From: Thermohalobaculum sp951813525
GTDB taxonomy: Bacteria > Pseudomonadota > Alphaproteobacteria > Rhodobacterales > Rhodobacteraceae
NCBI GenBank assembly: GCA_951813525.2
Contig: CATOTJ020000002.1
Location: 1,612,001-1,676,000 of the forward strand
Direction of reading: 5' to 3'
Length of the DNA stretch: 64,000 nt
Part shown: in pieces, positions 1 through 8,395 of the stretch
Position numbering within the stretch: position 1 is the stretch's first letter
How the letters are laid out: every line of letters starts with the position of its first letter
Program-made: the position numbers and the translations under genes
Notes under the pieces: generated by a model
Seen by the model: only the letters and a program-made list of their open reading frames with translations
What the model was told of the DNA's origin: nothing
Database searches by the model: none

Positions 1-1378
1 TGAAGCCGTCACCGAAGTTTCAAAAATCGTTCGGAACGCCACGGTCTGCGGTCTCGCGCGCAGCCCGCTGGGCGATATCGACCGGGCCTGGGGCGCGCTG
101 CAGTACGCCAAAAAGGCCCGCATTCACACGTTCATCGCGACGTCCGATCTGCATATGGAATACAAACTGCAAATGTCACGCGACGAGGTGCTGAAGGCAA
201 TCGAAGCAGCCGTCAGCCACGCAAAGTCAATGACTGACGATGTCCAATGGTCGCCCGAAGACGCGACACGCACAGATCACGATTTCCTAGTCACTGCCGT
301 TCAGACAGCGATCGAGAACGGGGCAACGACGATCAACATTCCGGACACTGTTGGGTATACGGCCCCGGGCGAGTCGGCCGAAATCATCAGAATGCTGCGC
401 GACCGCGTCCCTGGCATTGCGGATGTCACGATCTCGACCCATTGCCACAATGATCTGGGCATGGCGACGGCCAACTCTTTGGCTGCCGTTCTGGCGGGTG
501 CGCGGCAAATCGAATGTACGATTAACGGGCTGGGCGAGCGAGCGGGCAACACCGCGATGGAAGAGGTCGTGATGGCGTTGCGGGTGCGCAACGATATCAT
601 GCCCTACGCCACCGGGATTGATACCACGCGCATCATGCAGGCCAGCCGGTTGATCAGCGGTGTGACCGGGTTCCCGGTGCAATACAACAAGGCCGTTGTC
701 GGCAAGAACGCCTTTGCGCACGAAGCCGGCATCCACCAGGACGGGATGCTGAAGAACGCCCAGACCTATGAAATCATGCTGCCGGAAGACGTTGGCCTGT
801 CGGAATCGACTCTGGCGATGGGCAAACATTCGGGGCGGCACGCTCTGAAATCGAAGCTGGGCGATCTGGGCATCGATGTCGGCGATAATCAGCTGAAAGA
901 GCTGTTCGTGCGCTTCAAGGCATTGGCCGACCGGAAGAAGGAAGTATACGACGACGACATTCTGGCTTTGGTCGAAGAACAAACTGCCCAGGCGTCGTCA
1001 GAGCATATCAAGTTGAAGTTTCTGCGGGTCATCTGCGGAACCGAGGCGCCTCAGTCCGCCGATATAATCCTGGAAATCGACGGCGAGGAAAAATCCGTGA
1101 CCGCCTCGGGCGACGGCCCGGTTGATGCTGCCTTCGCGGCAGTCAAAGCACTGGTGCCGCATTCGGCCAATCTGGAACTCTATCAGGTGCATGCAGTCAC
1201 CGAGGGAACGGATGCTCAGGCCACTGTCAGTGTGCGGATGCGCGAAGATGGCCACATGGTCTCGGCCCAGTCGTCCGATACCGATACGGTCGTTGCCTCG
1301 GCCCGCGCCTATGTTCACGCGCTGAACAAGTTGCAGGTCCGCCGTCAAAAAACGGCGCCGACGGCGATTGCCGGTTAG
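1..1378 (+). CDS. leuA: 2-isopropylmalate synthase, 5' end outside window
   Basis: Condenses acetyl-CoA with 2-ketoisovalerate in the first committed step of leucine synthesis. The frame is open from base 2, so the gene starts upstream; about 459 codons are visible and roughly the first 60 are missing. Seen directly: the metal/active-site HCHND motif in STHCHNDLGMATANS, the GLGERAGN signature, and the second signature around AHEAGIHQDGML. The last ~130 residues form the leucine-responsive LeuA regulatory domain, so this is a full-length feedback-regulated type and not a homocitrate synthase. The gene ends TAG and is followed by a terminator-like hairpin. Confidence 0.97.
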   Translation, partial: EAVTEVSKIVRNATVCGLARSPLGDIDRAWGALQYAKKARIHTFIATSDLHMEYKLQMSRDEVLKAIEAAVSHAKSMTDDVQWSPEDATRTDHDFLVTAVQTAIENGATTINIPDTVGYTAPGESAEIIRMLRDRVPGIADVTISTHCHNDLGMATANSLAAVLAGARQIECTINGLGERAGNTAMEEVVMALRVRNDIMPYATGIDTTRIMQASRLISGVTGFPVQYNKAVVGKNAFAHEAGIHQDGMLKNAQTYEIMLPEDVGLSESTLAMGKHSGRHALKSKLGDLGIDVGDNQLKELFVRFKALADRKKEVYDDDILALVEEQTAQASSEHIKLKFLRVICGTEAPQSADIILEIDGEEKSVTASGDGPVDAAFAAVKALVPHSANLELYQVHAVTEGTDAQATVSVRMREDGHMVSAQSSDTDTVVASARAYVHALNKLQVRRQKTAPTAIAG

Positions 1379-1386
1379 TTCACTGC

Positions 1387-1415
1387 CGGGATGGTGGAAA
1401 CCCCATCCCGTCTTT
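1387..1415 (+). terminator. Hairpin after leuA
   Basis: An 8-bp stem (CGGGATGG at 1387-1394 with CCATCCCG at 1403-1410) is followed by TCTTT. The T tract is short, so termination strength is uncertain, but it lies 9 bases after the leuA stop. Confidence 0.5.
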
Positions 1416-1473
1416 CCGCAGTCCGAAGTTGAATTTTGCGTCGAGGCCCTTGCTGGCGCTGCGCTGACGCCGC

Positions 1474-2802
1474 ATGTCTTTAACCATGAACCGATCCGCG
1501 GCGACCGATATTGATCTGGCCCTGGCCGAAACCGAACGCGCGGGCCTTCGACTGGTTCTAACTATTCGCAGCGTCATCGTGTTTTTGGGTCTGGTTTCGA
1601 TCCTGACCACGCAAGGTTGGGAGCGCGGTTTATACGGTGCCAGCATCGTCTCGATGTTCCTGATCATCGGGATTATCTATTTTATCTTCGTGATCAATCG
1701 CCGTGACCGAATTTGGATGAGGTATGCATTTGTCACGCTCGACCTGGCTCTCCTGGCTTGGGTGGCCGTTAGCGTACCGCTGTCGTTGAACGGTGATGTT
1801 CCGCAAATATTTGTTTTCCGTGTCTATAGCGTCGGCATCTTTTTCTTTATTCTCGCCACCTCGGCACTGTCGCTTTCGCCCGCTTTGGTTTTATGGAGCG
1901 GGGCAGGAGCAATTCTGGCCAGTTGGGGCGTCTGGGGCTGGATCGTGCTGAAAATGGATCGCGTCGTGACATGGCGCGACTTTTCGGTGGACCCGACTGC
2001 CGAGAACTATGTCCGACTTGTTTTGGACCCTGATCACATCAATCTGTCCGGCCGGACCGGAGATTCGATTTTGATTGCAGCAACCGCAATCGTAACTGCC
2101 GCGGCAGTTCAGCGGGCTCGTACATTACTGCGGCGGCAGATCGCAACGGAACGACAGCGTGCGGAAGTGACCGAAGTATTCGGACGCTTCGTACCTGAAG
2201 AGGTCGTCGATAGTCTGAGTCATTCTGGCGGCGTTCTGCCGTCGGAGGAACGCGAAGCGACCGTAATGTTCGTTGATATCGAGGGTTTCACCGGCATCTC
2301 TGAACGGTTGGACCCACATGAAATCGTGACACTATTAGACGCCTTCTTCGAAGACGTCAGTGCGATCGCCGCCCGCCACAAAGGCGTCAGCATCAGCTTG
2401 ATCGGCGATGCGGCGTTAATCGCGTTCAATGCACCTCTGAACAATCTCGATCATGCCGCCAGCGCGCTTGCCTGTGCACAGGAGCTTTTGGAGAGGGTTC
2501 GAACCAAACCCTTTTCCGGACACCAATTGACGATACGCATCGGCGTTGCCTCCGGGTTGGTCGCGGCAGGCACCGTTGGAGGCGGCGGGCGGCGCAGCTA
2601 TACGCTTTATGGTGATACGGTCAATCTGGCACAGCGGTTGGAAGCCTTGAATAAGACCATGGGAACTCACCTGCTGACAGATGCACCCACATATAACGCC
2701 GCCTCGAAACCCGAAGGCTTACGCCCCCTAAATACGATCCAGGTGAAAGGGCGCAGCGAACCCGTGCAGGTTTTTGGCCCACGATCCGAGCCAGCGATCT
2801 GA
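1474..2802 (+). CDS. Membrane-anchored class III adenylate/guanylate cyclase-like protein
   Basis: 442 aa. The N-terminal half has about six hydrophobic segments (residues ~25-215), then a short linker and a class III nucleotide cyclase domain (~residues 245-435). Both metal-binding aspartates are visible (VMFVDIEGFT and LIGDAALIAF), as are the catalytic Asn and Arg in GDTVNLAQRLE. The lysine that normally precedes GD by four positions (KxxGD) and helps select the purine is replaced by Ser (SLIGD). The protein may therefore be a cyclase of altered specificity or low activity. It is expected to sit in the inner membrane with the catalytic domain in the cytoplasm. The ATG at 1474 is followed by an alternative ATG four codons later. 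No operon partner is obvious. Confidence 0.88.
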   Translation: MSLTMNRSAATDIDLALAETERAGLRLVLTIRSVIVFLGLVSILTTQGWERGLYGASIVSMFLIIGIIYFIFVINRRDRIWMRYAFVTLDLALLAWVAVSVPLSLNGDVPQIFVFRVYSVGIFFFILATSALSLSPALVLWSGAGAILASWGVWGWIVLKMDRVVTWRDFSVDPTAENYVRLVLDPDHINLSGRTGDSILIAATAIVTAAAVQRARTLLRRQIATERQRAEVTEVFGRFVPEEVVDSLSHSGGVLPSEEREATVMFVDIEGFTGISERLDPHEIVTLLDAFFEDVSAIAARHKGVSISLIGDAALIAFNAPLNNLDHAASALACAQELLERVRTKPFSGHQLTIRIGVASGLVAAGTVGGGGRRSYTLYGDTVNLAQRLEALNKTMGTHLLTDAPTYNAASKPEGLRPLNTIQVKGRSEPVQVFGPRSEPAI

Positions 2803-2870
2803 TCCGCTGCCCAGGCGGAAATTGGACGCCGACTTGCCCGTCCGCTAGGCTGTGATCGGGAGGACCGATC

Positions 2871-3866
2871 ATGCCGCGCGACAATCCATTTCGACCATTC
2901 ACGCCAGACGCCGAACAGATGGCGCGCAAGCCAGATATTTCCGGTAATGATATCAACGGCTTCGGCGAAGCAGCGCCGCGCCGCCCGAAGATGGTCTATT
3001 GGGCGCCGAACCCCGACGACATACCGCATGGTCCGATGCAGCGATGGTTCTACACGGTCAACGCTAAGGACCCACGACTGACCGAAACTCGCGCCTGGCG
3101 TCAAAAAATTCTGGCCGCTCCCCTGCCCGCGCTTGCGCCAGGGCCGGTCCAGAGATCGCCCGACGATTGGACCAGCGCTCTCTCGAATTTTGTCGATACT
3201 GGTGCTTGCGAGATGACCGGAGTTGCCGAAATGCAGCCCGATTGGGTCTTTCAGGGCTATAACGTCCCGCAGTCACGGATCGTCATTGTTGGTGTCCAGC
3301 ATGACTATGACCGGATCGCCGAAGCGCCGCATGTTCCCGCCGCCGCCGAGGTGCTGCGTCAGTACGGCCGCGCTGCTGCGGCCTGTAAGGCGGTCGCAGG
3401 TTGGCTGCGCGAACAGGGGTGGGACGCCCAACCGGTGACAGGACCCATGACCGGGTCGGTTGCGTTGATTCCGCCCGCGCTGGCTTGCGGATTCGGTGAA
3501 CTTGGAAAACATGGATCGATCATAAACCCGGAACTGGGTTCTTCGTTTCGCTTGTCGGCGGTGCTGACCGACGCACCGTTTGCGCCCACGCCGCCACGCG
3601 ATTTCGGGGTCGATGACTTCTGTTCGAATTGCCGGGTCTGCCAGGACGCGTGCCCCCCGGAAGCACTGTTCGATGAAAAGCAAACCGTGCGGGGTAGTGA
3701 AAAATGGTATGTGGATTTCGACCGTTGTCTGCCGTTCTTCAACCAAACCAATGGTTGCGCGATCTGCATCGCCGTCTGTCCATGGAGCCGGCCAGGGATT
3801 GGCTTGAACCTCGCCGCGAAACTTGAGCGCCGCCGCACCCGGCTGGAGGAAGAAGCGGCGGTCTGA
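2871..3866 (+). CDS. Reductive-dehalogenase-like protein with two 4Fe-4S clusters (short form)
   Basis: 331 aa, preceded by a GGGAGGA ribosome site. The C-terminus carries two ferredoxin clusters: Cys251, 254, 257 and 261 (CSNCRVCQDACP) and Cys286, 296, 299 and 303 (CAICIAVCPW). Before them come GFGELGKHG and a stretch of the ITPEYGPR type (INPELGSSFRL), followed by the KWYVDFDRC spacer. This arrangement resembles the corrinoid/Fe-S half of RdhA reductive dehalogenases more than QueG, because the DPCQxVCPWN pattern of QueG is absent. No twin-arginine signal or membrane segment is seen, so it should be cytoplasmic. No RdhB anchor or fused reductase is present. A related protein is encoded at 22374-23555. 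Substrate unknown; corrinoid binding is inferred from the family. Confidence 0.75.
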   Translation: MPRDNPFRPFTPDAEQMARKPDISGNDINGFGEAAPRRPKMVYWAPNPDDIPHGPMQRWFYTVNAKDPRLTETRAWRQKILAAPLPALAPGPVQRSPDDWTSALSNFVDTGACEMTGVAEMQPDWVFQGYNVPQSRIVIVGVQHDYDRIAEAPHVPAAAEVLRQYGRAAAACKAVAGWLREQGWDAQPVTGPMTGSVALIPPALACGFGELGKHGSIINPELGSSFRLSAVLTDAPFAPTPPRDFGVDDFCSNCRVCQDACPPEALFDEKQTVRGSEKWYVDFDRCLPFFNQTNGCAICIAVCPWSRPGIGLNLAAKLERRRTRLEEEAAV

Positions 3867-3914
3867 CAGCAAATTGCGCATCAGACATCCTGTGCAGCAT
3901 CGTTGCCTTTCCCT

Positions 3915-3943
3915 TTGCGATTAGCCGTCCGGACGCCTATAAG
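3915..3943 (+). promoter_or_regulatory. Probable sigma-70 promoter of the mreB operon
   Basis: TTGCGA (3915-3920) and TATAAG (3938-3943) are separated by exactly 17 bases, about 65 bases before the mreB start. The -10 box matches the consensus at five of six positions. Confidence 0.6.
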
Positions 3944-4009
3944 CGACCTGATAAGGGAAGACTCGAATCTTCCTGGGAATGGGGCGTAGCGAGAGCAGGT
4001 GGCAAGGAC

Positions 4010-5056
4010 ATGGGAATGCTCGGCGGAGTCTTCGGCGTATTTTCAAATGATATGGCCATTGACCTCGGAACGGCGAACACGCTGGTCTATGTCAAGGGCA
4101 AGGGGATCGTTCTGAACGAGCCTTCCGTCGTGGCGTTTCAAACGCGCGATGGAAAAAAGGAAGTCAAAGCGGTCGGCGAAGACGCGAAACTGATGCTTGG
4201 ACGCACACCTGGTTCTATCCAGGCTATCCGCCCAATGCGCGATGGTGTGATCGCCGATTTCGAAGTCGCCGAAGAAATGATCAAGTACTTCATCAAGAAG
4301 GTGAATGCCTCGTCTTTCATGGCGAAACCGATGGTGGTTGTGTGTGTGCCCTATGGCGCCACAGCGGTCGAAGAACGCGCGATCCGGGACTCGGTGCTTT
4401 CTGCAGGCGCCCGAAAGGCCGTGCTGATCCCTGAACCGATTGCTGCGGCAATCGGGGCCGGAATGCCGATTACCGAGCCGACCGGGTCCATGATCGTCGA
4501 TATTGGCGGCGGGACGACCGAGGTTGCGGTCCTGTCATTGTCCGACATTGTCTATGCCCGGTCCGTTCGTGTCGGCGGGGATAAGATGGATGAAGCAATC
4601 ATTTCTCACCTGCGCCGCCAGCATAATCTGCTGATCGGTGAAGCGACGGCCGAAAAGGTGAAAAAAACCATCGGCACCGCGCGGATGCCGGCTGATGGGA
4701 TCGGTGAGCAAATCACCATTCGCGGCCGCGATCTTTTGAACGGCGTGCCGAAAGAACAGGAAATTACGCAGGGCCAGATTGCAGAGGCGTTGGCCGAACC
4801 GGTTCAGCAAATTGTCGAGGCGGTCATGGTCGCGCTGGAAGCGACGCCGCCTGATCTGGCAGCCGATATTGTCGACAACGGTGTGATGCTGGCGGGTGGC
4901 GGCGCGTTGTTGCAGGACCTTGACCTCAGCCTGCGCGAGCAAACGGGCCTTGCCATCTCGGTCGCAGAGGAACCTCTGCACTGTGTTGCACTTGGCACGG
5001 GACGCGCCCTCGAACATCTTGACCGTCTTGGCCATGTGATGAAGATCAGCGCGTGA
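4010..5056 (+). CDS. mreB: Rod shape-determining protein MreB (bacterial actin)
   Basis: 348 aa, the usual MreB length. The actin-fold nucleotide motifs are visible: phosphate 1 in MAIDLGTANT, phosphate 2 in MIVDIGGGTTEVAV and the adenosine motif in GVMLAGGGALL. MreB forms membrane-associated filaments that orient the elongasome. It is the first gene of a five-gene same-strand cluster (mreB-mreC-mreD-mrdA-rodA) and is preceded by a well-spaced promoter. It ends 20 bases before mreC. Confidence 0.98.
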   Translation: MGMLGGVFGVFSNDMAIDLGTANTLVYVKGKGIVLNEPSVVAFQTRDGKKEVKAVGEDAKLMLGRTPGSIQAIRPMRDGVIADFEVAEEMIKYFIKKVNASSFMAKPMVVVCVPYGATAVEERAIRDSVLSAGARKAVLIPEPIAAAIGAGMPITEPTGSMIVDIGGGTTEVAVLSLSDIVYARSVRVGGDKMDEAIISHLRRQHNLLIGEATAEKVKKTIGTARMPADGIGEQITIRGRDLLNGVPKEQEITQGQIAEALAEPVQQIVEAVMVALEATPPDLAADIVDNGVMLAGGGALLQDLDLSLREQTGLAISVAEEPLHCVALGTGRALEHLDRLGHVMKISA

Positions 5057-5076
5057 GGCACCTTTAGGAGGTCGTA

Positions 5077-5991
5077 GTGGCCCAAGGTCAGGCGAGCGCC
5101 GAGAAGTCCCTCACCAGATTGGTGCACAGGATATTTCTGGGTATCGCGATCATTGCCTGCCTGGTGCTGTTGGTTCTTTGGCGCACCGACAATCCCCGCT
5201 TAGAACGGCTTCGTATGGGCCTGGTCGACAGCGCCACGCCGTCGATGCAATGGGTTAGCGAGCCCACCCAGGTCATTTGGAACCTGGCCCGCGACTACGA
5301 AGAGTTCGTCAACGTCTATGAGCAGAACAAGGCGCTGCGCAAAGAAATTCAATCCTTGCGCGCGTGGAAAGAGACCGCTCGGTCACTGGAAGAAGAAAAC
5401 GCCCGTCTGCGGCGGTTGAACAATGTTCGCGTCGCCAGCCGGACCACTTTTGTAACCGGTGATGTTTTCGCCGACAGCGGTGGGCCGTTTCTGCAATCGG
5501 CTTTGGTAAATGTCGGCCGCGAAGACAAGATCGTAGATGGTGCCGCTGCGGTCGATGGCGCGGGCCTCGTTGGCCGGGTTGTAGGCGTTGGTGAACGCGC
5601 TTCACGCCTGTTGCTGCTGACTGATTTCTCGTCACGAGTCCCGGTTGTCATTCAGCCGGGGGCACGCCGCGCAGTATTGGCCGGGGACGGGACGCGGGCG
5701 CCGAAATTGATCTTTCTCGATGGCTCGGAACCGGTGCACGCCGGCGATTTGATCGAAACATCCGGCGATGGCGGGGTTTTTCCACCTGATATACCGGTCG
5801 GTCAGGTGCTGGTCGCCCCGGGCGGTACACTGCGTGTAAATCTTTTAGCCGATTATTCGCGTCTCGAATTTGTGCGCCTGCTGCTGTTTAACCCGAATAC
5901 AGAAATCGACACCCCTGGCGGCCTCGTCGGCACCGGGATCGGCGAAAAAGAAGTGACCGCCGACGATCTGGTCGGCGCCCCGGACAATTGA
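5077..5991 (+). CDS. mreC: Rod shape-determining protein MreC
   Basis: 304 aa. It starts at GTG, with a perfect AGGAGG at 5066-5071 five bases upstream that fixes the start. It has a short cytoplasmic N-terminus, one transmembrane segment (~residues 18-36), a coiled-coil region (~residues 75-115, NKALRKEIQSLR and EEENARLRRLN), and the periplasmic beta-barrel MreC domain. MreC bridges MreB/MreD to PBP2. The stop codon overlaps the ATG of mreD (TGATG). Confidence 0.96.
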   Translation: MAQGQASAEKSLTRLVHRIFLGIAIIACLVLLVLWRTDNPRLERLRMGLVDSATPSMQWVSEPTQVIWNLARDYEEFVNVYEQNKALRKEIQSLRAWKETARSLEEENARLRRLNNVRVASRTTFVTGDVFADSGGPFLQSALVNVGREDKIVDGAAAVDGAGLVGRVVGVGERASRLLLLTDFSSRVPVVIQPGARRAVLAGDGTRAPKLIFLDGSEPVHAGDLIETSGDGGVFPPDIPVGQVLVAPGGTLRVNLLADYSRLEFVRLLLFNPNTEIDTPGGLVGTGIGEKEVTADDLVGAPDN

Positions 5992-6518
5992 TGCGCCCAC
6001 GCGATTATCTGGAACCCGGGCGTGTTTTTCGCATGGCGCTGGCGAGCTTTCTCGGCGTGTTGGCAATCTATCTTGAAGCCGCACCGCTGGGCATCGCCAC
6101 CGGTGCACCGCCATCGCCCGATCTGTTACTTTGTGTGGTGGCCTACTGGTCAATCCGGCGCCCCGGATCCATGCCGATGCTCCTTGTCTTCATCCTTGGT
6201 CTGATGCGCGATCTTTTGACCGATGTGCCGGTCGGCGCAGGTGTCCTGACCCTGATCCTGGCGTCAGAAGGCTTCAAGGTCTGGCGCCGCCACCTGCAAC
6301 GCACGATGTTTTTGACCGAATGGTTGTCTGTCGGGGCGGTGGCTCTGGCCAGCGCTGCACTCATGTGGATTTTGGTCGTAATGACCTTCGCGCAACCGCC
6401 CTATCTGGTCGCACTTCTGCACCAGTGCCTATATACTGCGATGGTATATCCGATCCTTGTTGTCATTCTCCGCTGGGGACTACGCGTCAGTTGGAGCCGC
6501 CCGGAACCTGCGCAATGA
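5991..6518 (+). CDS. mreD: Rod shape-determining protein MreD
   Basis: A 175-aa polytopic inner-membrane protein with five or so hydrophobic helices and the usual MreD features (a PDLLLCVV helix, then GLMRDLLTDVPVG). The ATG at 5991 shares one base with the mreC stop; a TTG at 5988 is also in frame but less likely. The end overlaps the mrdA start by ATGA, indicating translational coupling. It works with MreC in the elongasome. Confidence 0.93.
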   Translation: MRPRDYLEPGRVFRMALASFLGVLAIYLEAAPLGIATGAPPSPDLLLCVVAYWSIRRPGSMPMLLVFILGLMRDLLTDVPVGAGVLTLILASEGFKVWRRHLQRTMFLTEWLSVGAVALASAALMWILVVMTFAQPPYLVALLHQCLYTAMVYPILVVILRWGLRVSWSRPEPAQ

Positions 6519-8395
6519 GTTTGAACGGCACCGAAAACGGCCATGACGAAGGCCCCGCAGTTTCCAGACGCGGCTTGGTTTTGCTGGGCGCCCAGCTTGG
6601 CCTGGGCGGCGTCCTGGCCTGGCGGATGCGCGAGTTACAGGTGGTCGACAGCGCCCGATACCGATTGCTGGCCGAAGAAAACCGCATCAATCTGGAACTG
6701 ATCGCTACCGCGCGCGCGCAATTGTTCGACCGCAGCGGCGAACCCTTAGCGATCAATATCAAGAACTACCGTGTCCTGATGATCCGTGAACAGGCTGGCG
6801 ATGCCGAAGCTATGCTGGATAAGCTGTCGACAATTATCGACATTCCGCCGCACCAGCGAGAGCGCATTCTTAAGGAAATCCGCCATAAATCCGCATTTGT
6901 TCCCGTCGGCGTCGCCGAGCACTTGAACTGGCAGGACTTCGCCGAAATCAATGCAAACGCGCCTGCCCTGCCTGGTATCCAGCCTGAGATCGGCCTGACC
7001 CGGCTTTATCCGCACGGGCGCGAAACGGCGCATGTTGTCGGCTATGTAGGGCGGGTGTCGAAACGCGATATCAACCGGATCGAAAGCCGGGGCGAAAAGA
7101 TTGATCCCGTCCTGCAACTGCCTGAATTCCAGATCGGCAAAACGGGAATAGAGCGCGCCCTGGAGGATGATTTGCGGGGCCGCGCCGGGACGCGCCGGGT
7201 CGAAGTGAACGCACGGGGCCGCGTGATCCGCGAACTTGACCGATCCGAGGGGTCGGCGGGCGAGGACCTGCACCTAACACTTCATCTCGGCATGCAGAAG
7301 TATTGCCTCGATCGGCTGGGCGACGAAAGCGCCGCCGCTGTTCTGATGGATCCGCGCAATGGCGATTTGCTGGCAATGGCGTCTAACCCGACATTCGATC
7401 CGAACCCGTTCATCCTTGGCATCAGTCACAAAGACTTTAATGCGCTGCGGGATAATGACCACCGACCCCTGCACAATAAGTGGGCCTCGGGCATGTATCC
7501 ACCGGCGTCGACATTCAAAATGATCGTTGCGCTTGCTGCACTCGAGGAAGGAGTAATCGGACCATCAACGACACATTACTGCCCCGGGCATCTGAAACTG
7601 GGCAGACGTAAGTTCCATTGCTGGAACAGGGGCGGTCACGGCTGGGTCGATCTGCGCAAGGCGCTGGAGCGGTCCTGCGATGTCTATTTCTACGAAATCG
7701 CCCGCCAGGTCGGGATTGATAAGATCGGTGAGATGGCACGCCGATTGGGTTTGGGCGTAGATTTGGGACTACCAGTGGCAGCGTTGTCGAGTGGCCTGAT
7801 ACCCACCAAGGCATGGAAGCGGAAGCGCCACGAAACCGATTGGCTGATCGGCGACACCTTCAATGCCGGAATTGGCCAGGGATTTGTCTTGGCGACGCCC
7901 CTGCAACTCGCGGTGATGACTGCGCGCATCGCCTCAGGCAGCGGTGTGCGTCCCCGCCTGATCCGGGCGCATGGCGGCCGGCCGGTTCCTGACGAGGCGA
8001 ACGATGATCTGGGCATCAAGCCCGAGCATTTCCGTTTGGTGCGCAGAGGTATGTTTTCAGTCGTCAACTCGCGGCGTGGCACCGCCAAAGGCTCTCGCAT
8101 TCGCGACAAAGACTATCAAATGTCCGGTAAAACGGGCACGGCGCAGGTCACATCCGGAATCGTGGACAATTCCAAGGTGCCCTGGGAACTGCGCGACCAT
8201 GCCCTATTTGTCGGCTTCGCTCCGCACGACAAACCGCGTTTTGCTGTGGCCGTCATCGTAGAGCATGGCGGAGGTGGATCGAAAACTGCCGCCCCCATAG
8301 CCCGTGATATCCTGCTCAAAGCACGCGAACTGACAGAACCCGATGGCACGGCACCGGCACAAGGGGCCGTGCCAATCCCGAAAGGTCGGGCATGA
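6515..8395 (+). CDS. mrdA: Penicillin-binding protein 2 (elongation-specific peptidoglycan transpeptidase)
   Basis: 626 aa from the ATG at 6515, which overlaps the mreD stop (ATGA). A longer open frame extends back to 6131 but runs antisense to protein logic inside mreD. One N-terminal transmembrane segment (LVLLGAQLGLGGVLAWRM) is followed by the PBP dimerisation domain and the transpeptidase domain. The catalytic SxxK is in PASTFKMIVAL, and KTGTAQV supplies the third motif. It cross-links lateral-wall peptidoglycan with RodA, whose start overlaps its end by ATGA. Confidence 0.97.
   Translation: MSLNGTENGHDEGPAVSRRGLVLLGAQLGLGGVLAWRMRELQVVDSARYRLLAEENRINLELIATARAQLFDRSGEPLAINIKNYRVLMIREQAGDAEAMLDKLSTIIDIPPHQRERILKEIRHKSAFVPVGVAEHLNWQDFAEINANAPALPGIQPEIGLTRLYPHGRETAHVVGYVGRVSKRDINRIESRGEKIDPVLQLPEFQIGKTGIERALEDDLRGRAGTRRVEVNARGRVIRELDRSEGSAGEDLHLTLHLGMQKYCLDRLGDESAAAVLMDPRNGDLLAMASNPTFDPNPFILGISHKDFNALRDNDHRPLHNKWASGMYPPASTFKMIVALAALEEGVIGPSTTHYCPGHLKLGRRKFHCWNRGGHGWVDLRKALERSCDVYFYEIARQVGIDKIGEMARRLGLGVDLGLPVAALSSGLIPTKAWKRKRHETDWLIGDTFNAGIGQGFVLATPLQLAVMTARIASGSGVRPRLIRAHGGRPVPDEANDDLGIKPEHFRLVRRGMFSVVNSRRGTAKGSRIRDKDYQMSGKTGTAQVTSGIVDNSKVPWELRDHALFVGFAPHDKPRFAVAVIVEHGGGGSKTAAPIARDILLKARELTEPDGTAPAQGAVPIPKGRA

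Noticed and set aside
2871..3866. Assignment as epoxyqueuosine reductase QueG
   Set aside because: Cluster spacing and the intervening KWYVD...C segment fit RdhA-like proteins better; the DPCQxVCPWN pattern of QueG is absent.
6131..6514. 128-codon N-terminal extension of PBP2
   Set aside because: It overlaps mreD in another frame, and the translated extension has no membrane or domain logic; the ATG at 6515 overlaps the mreD stop as expected.
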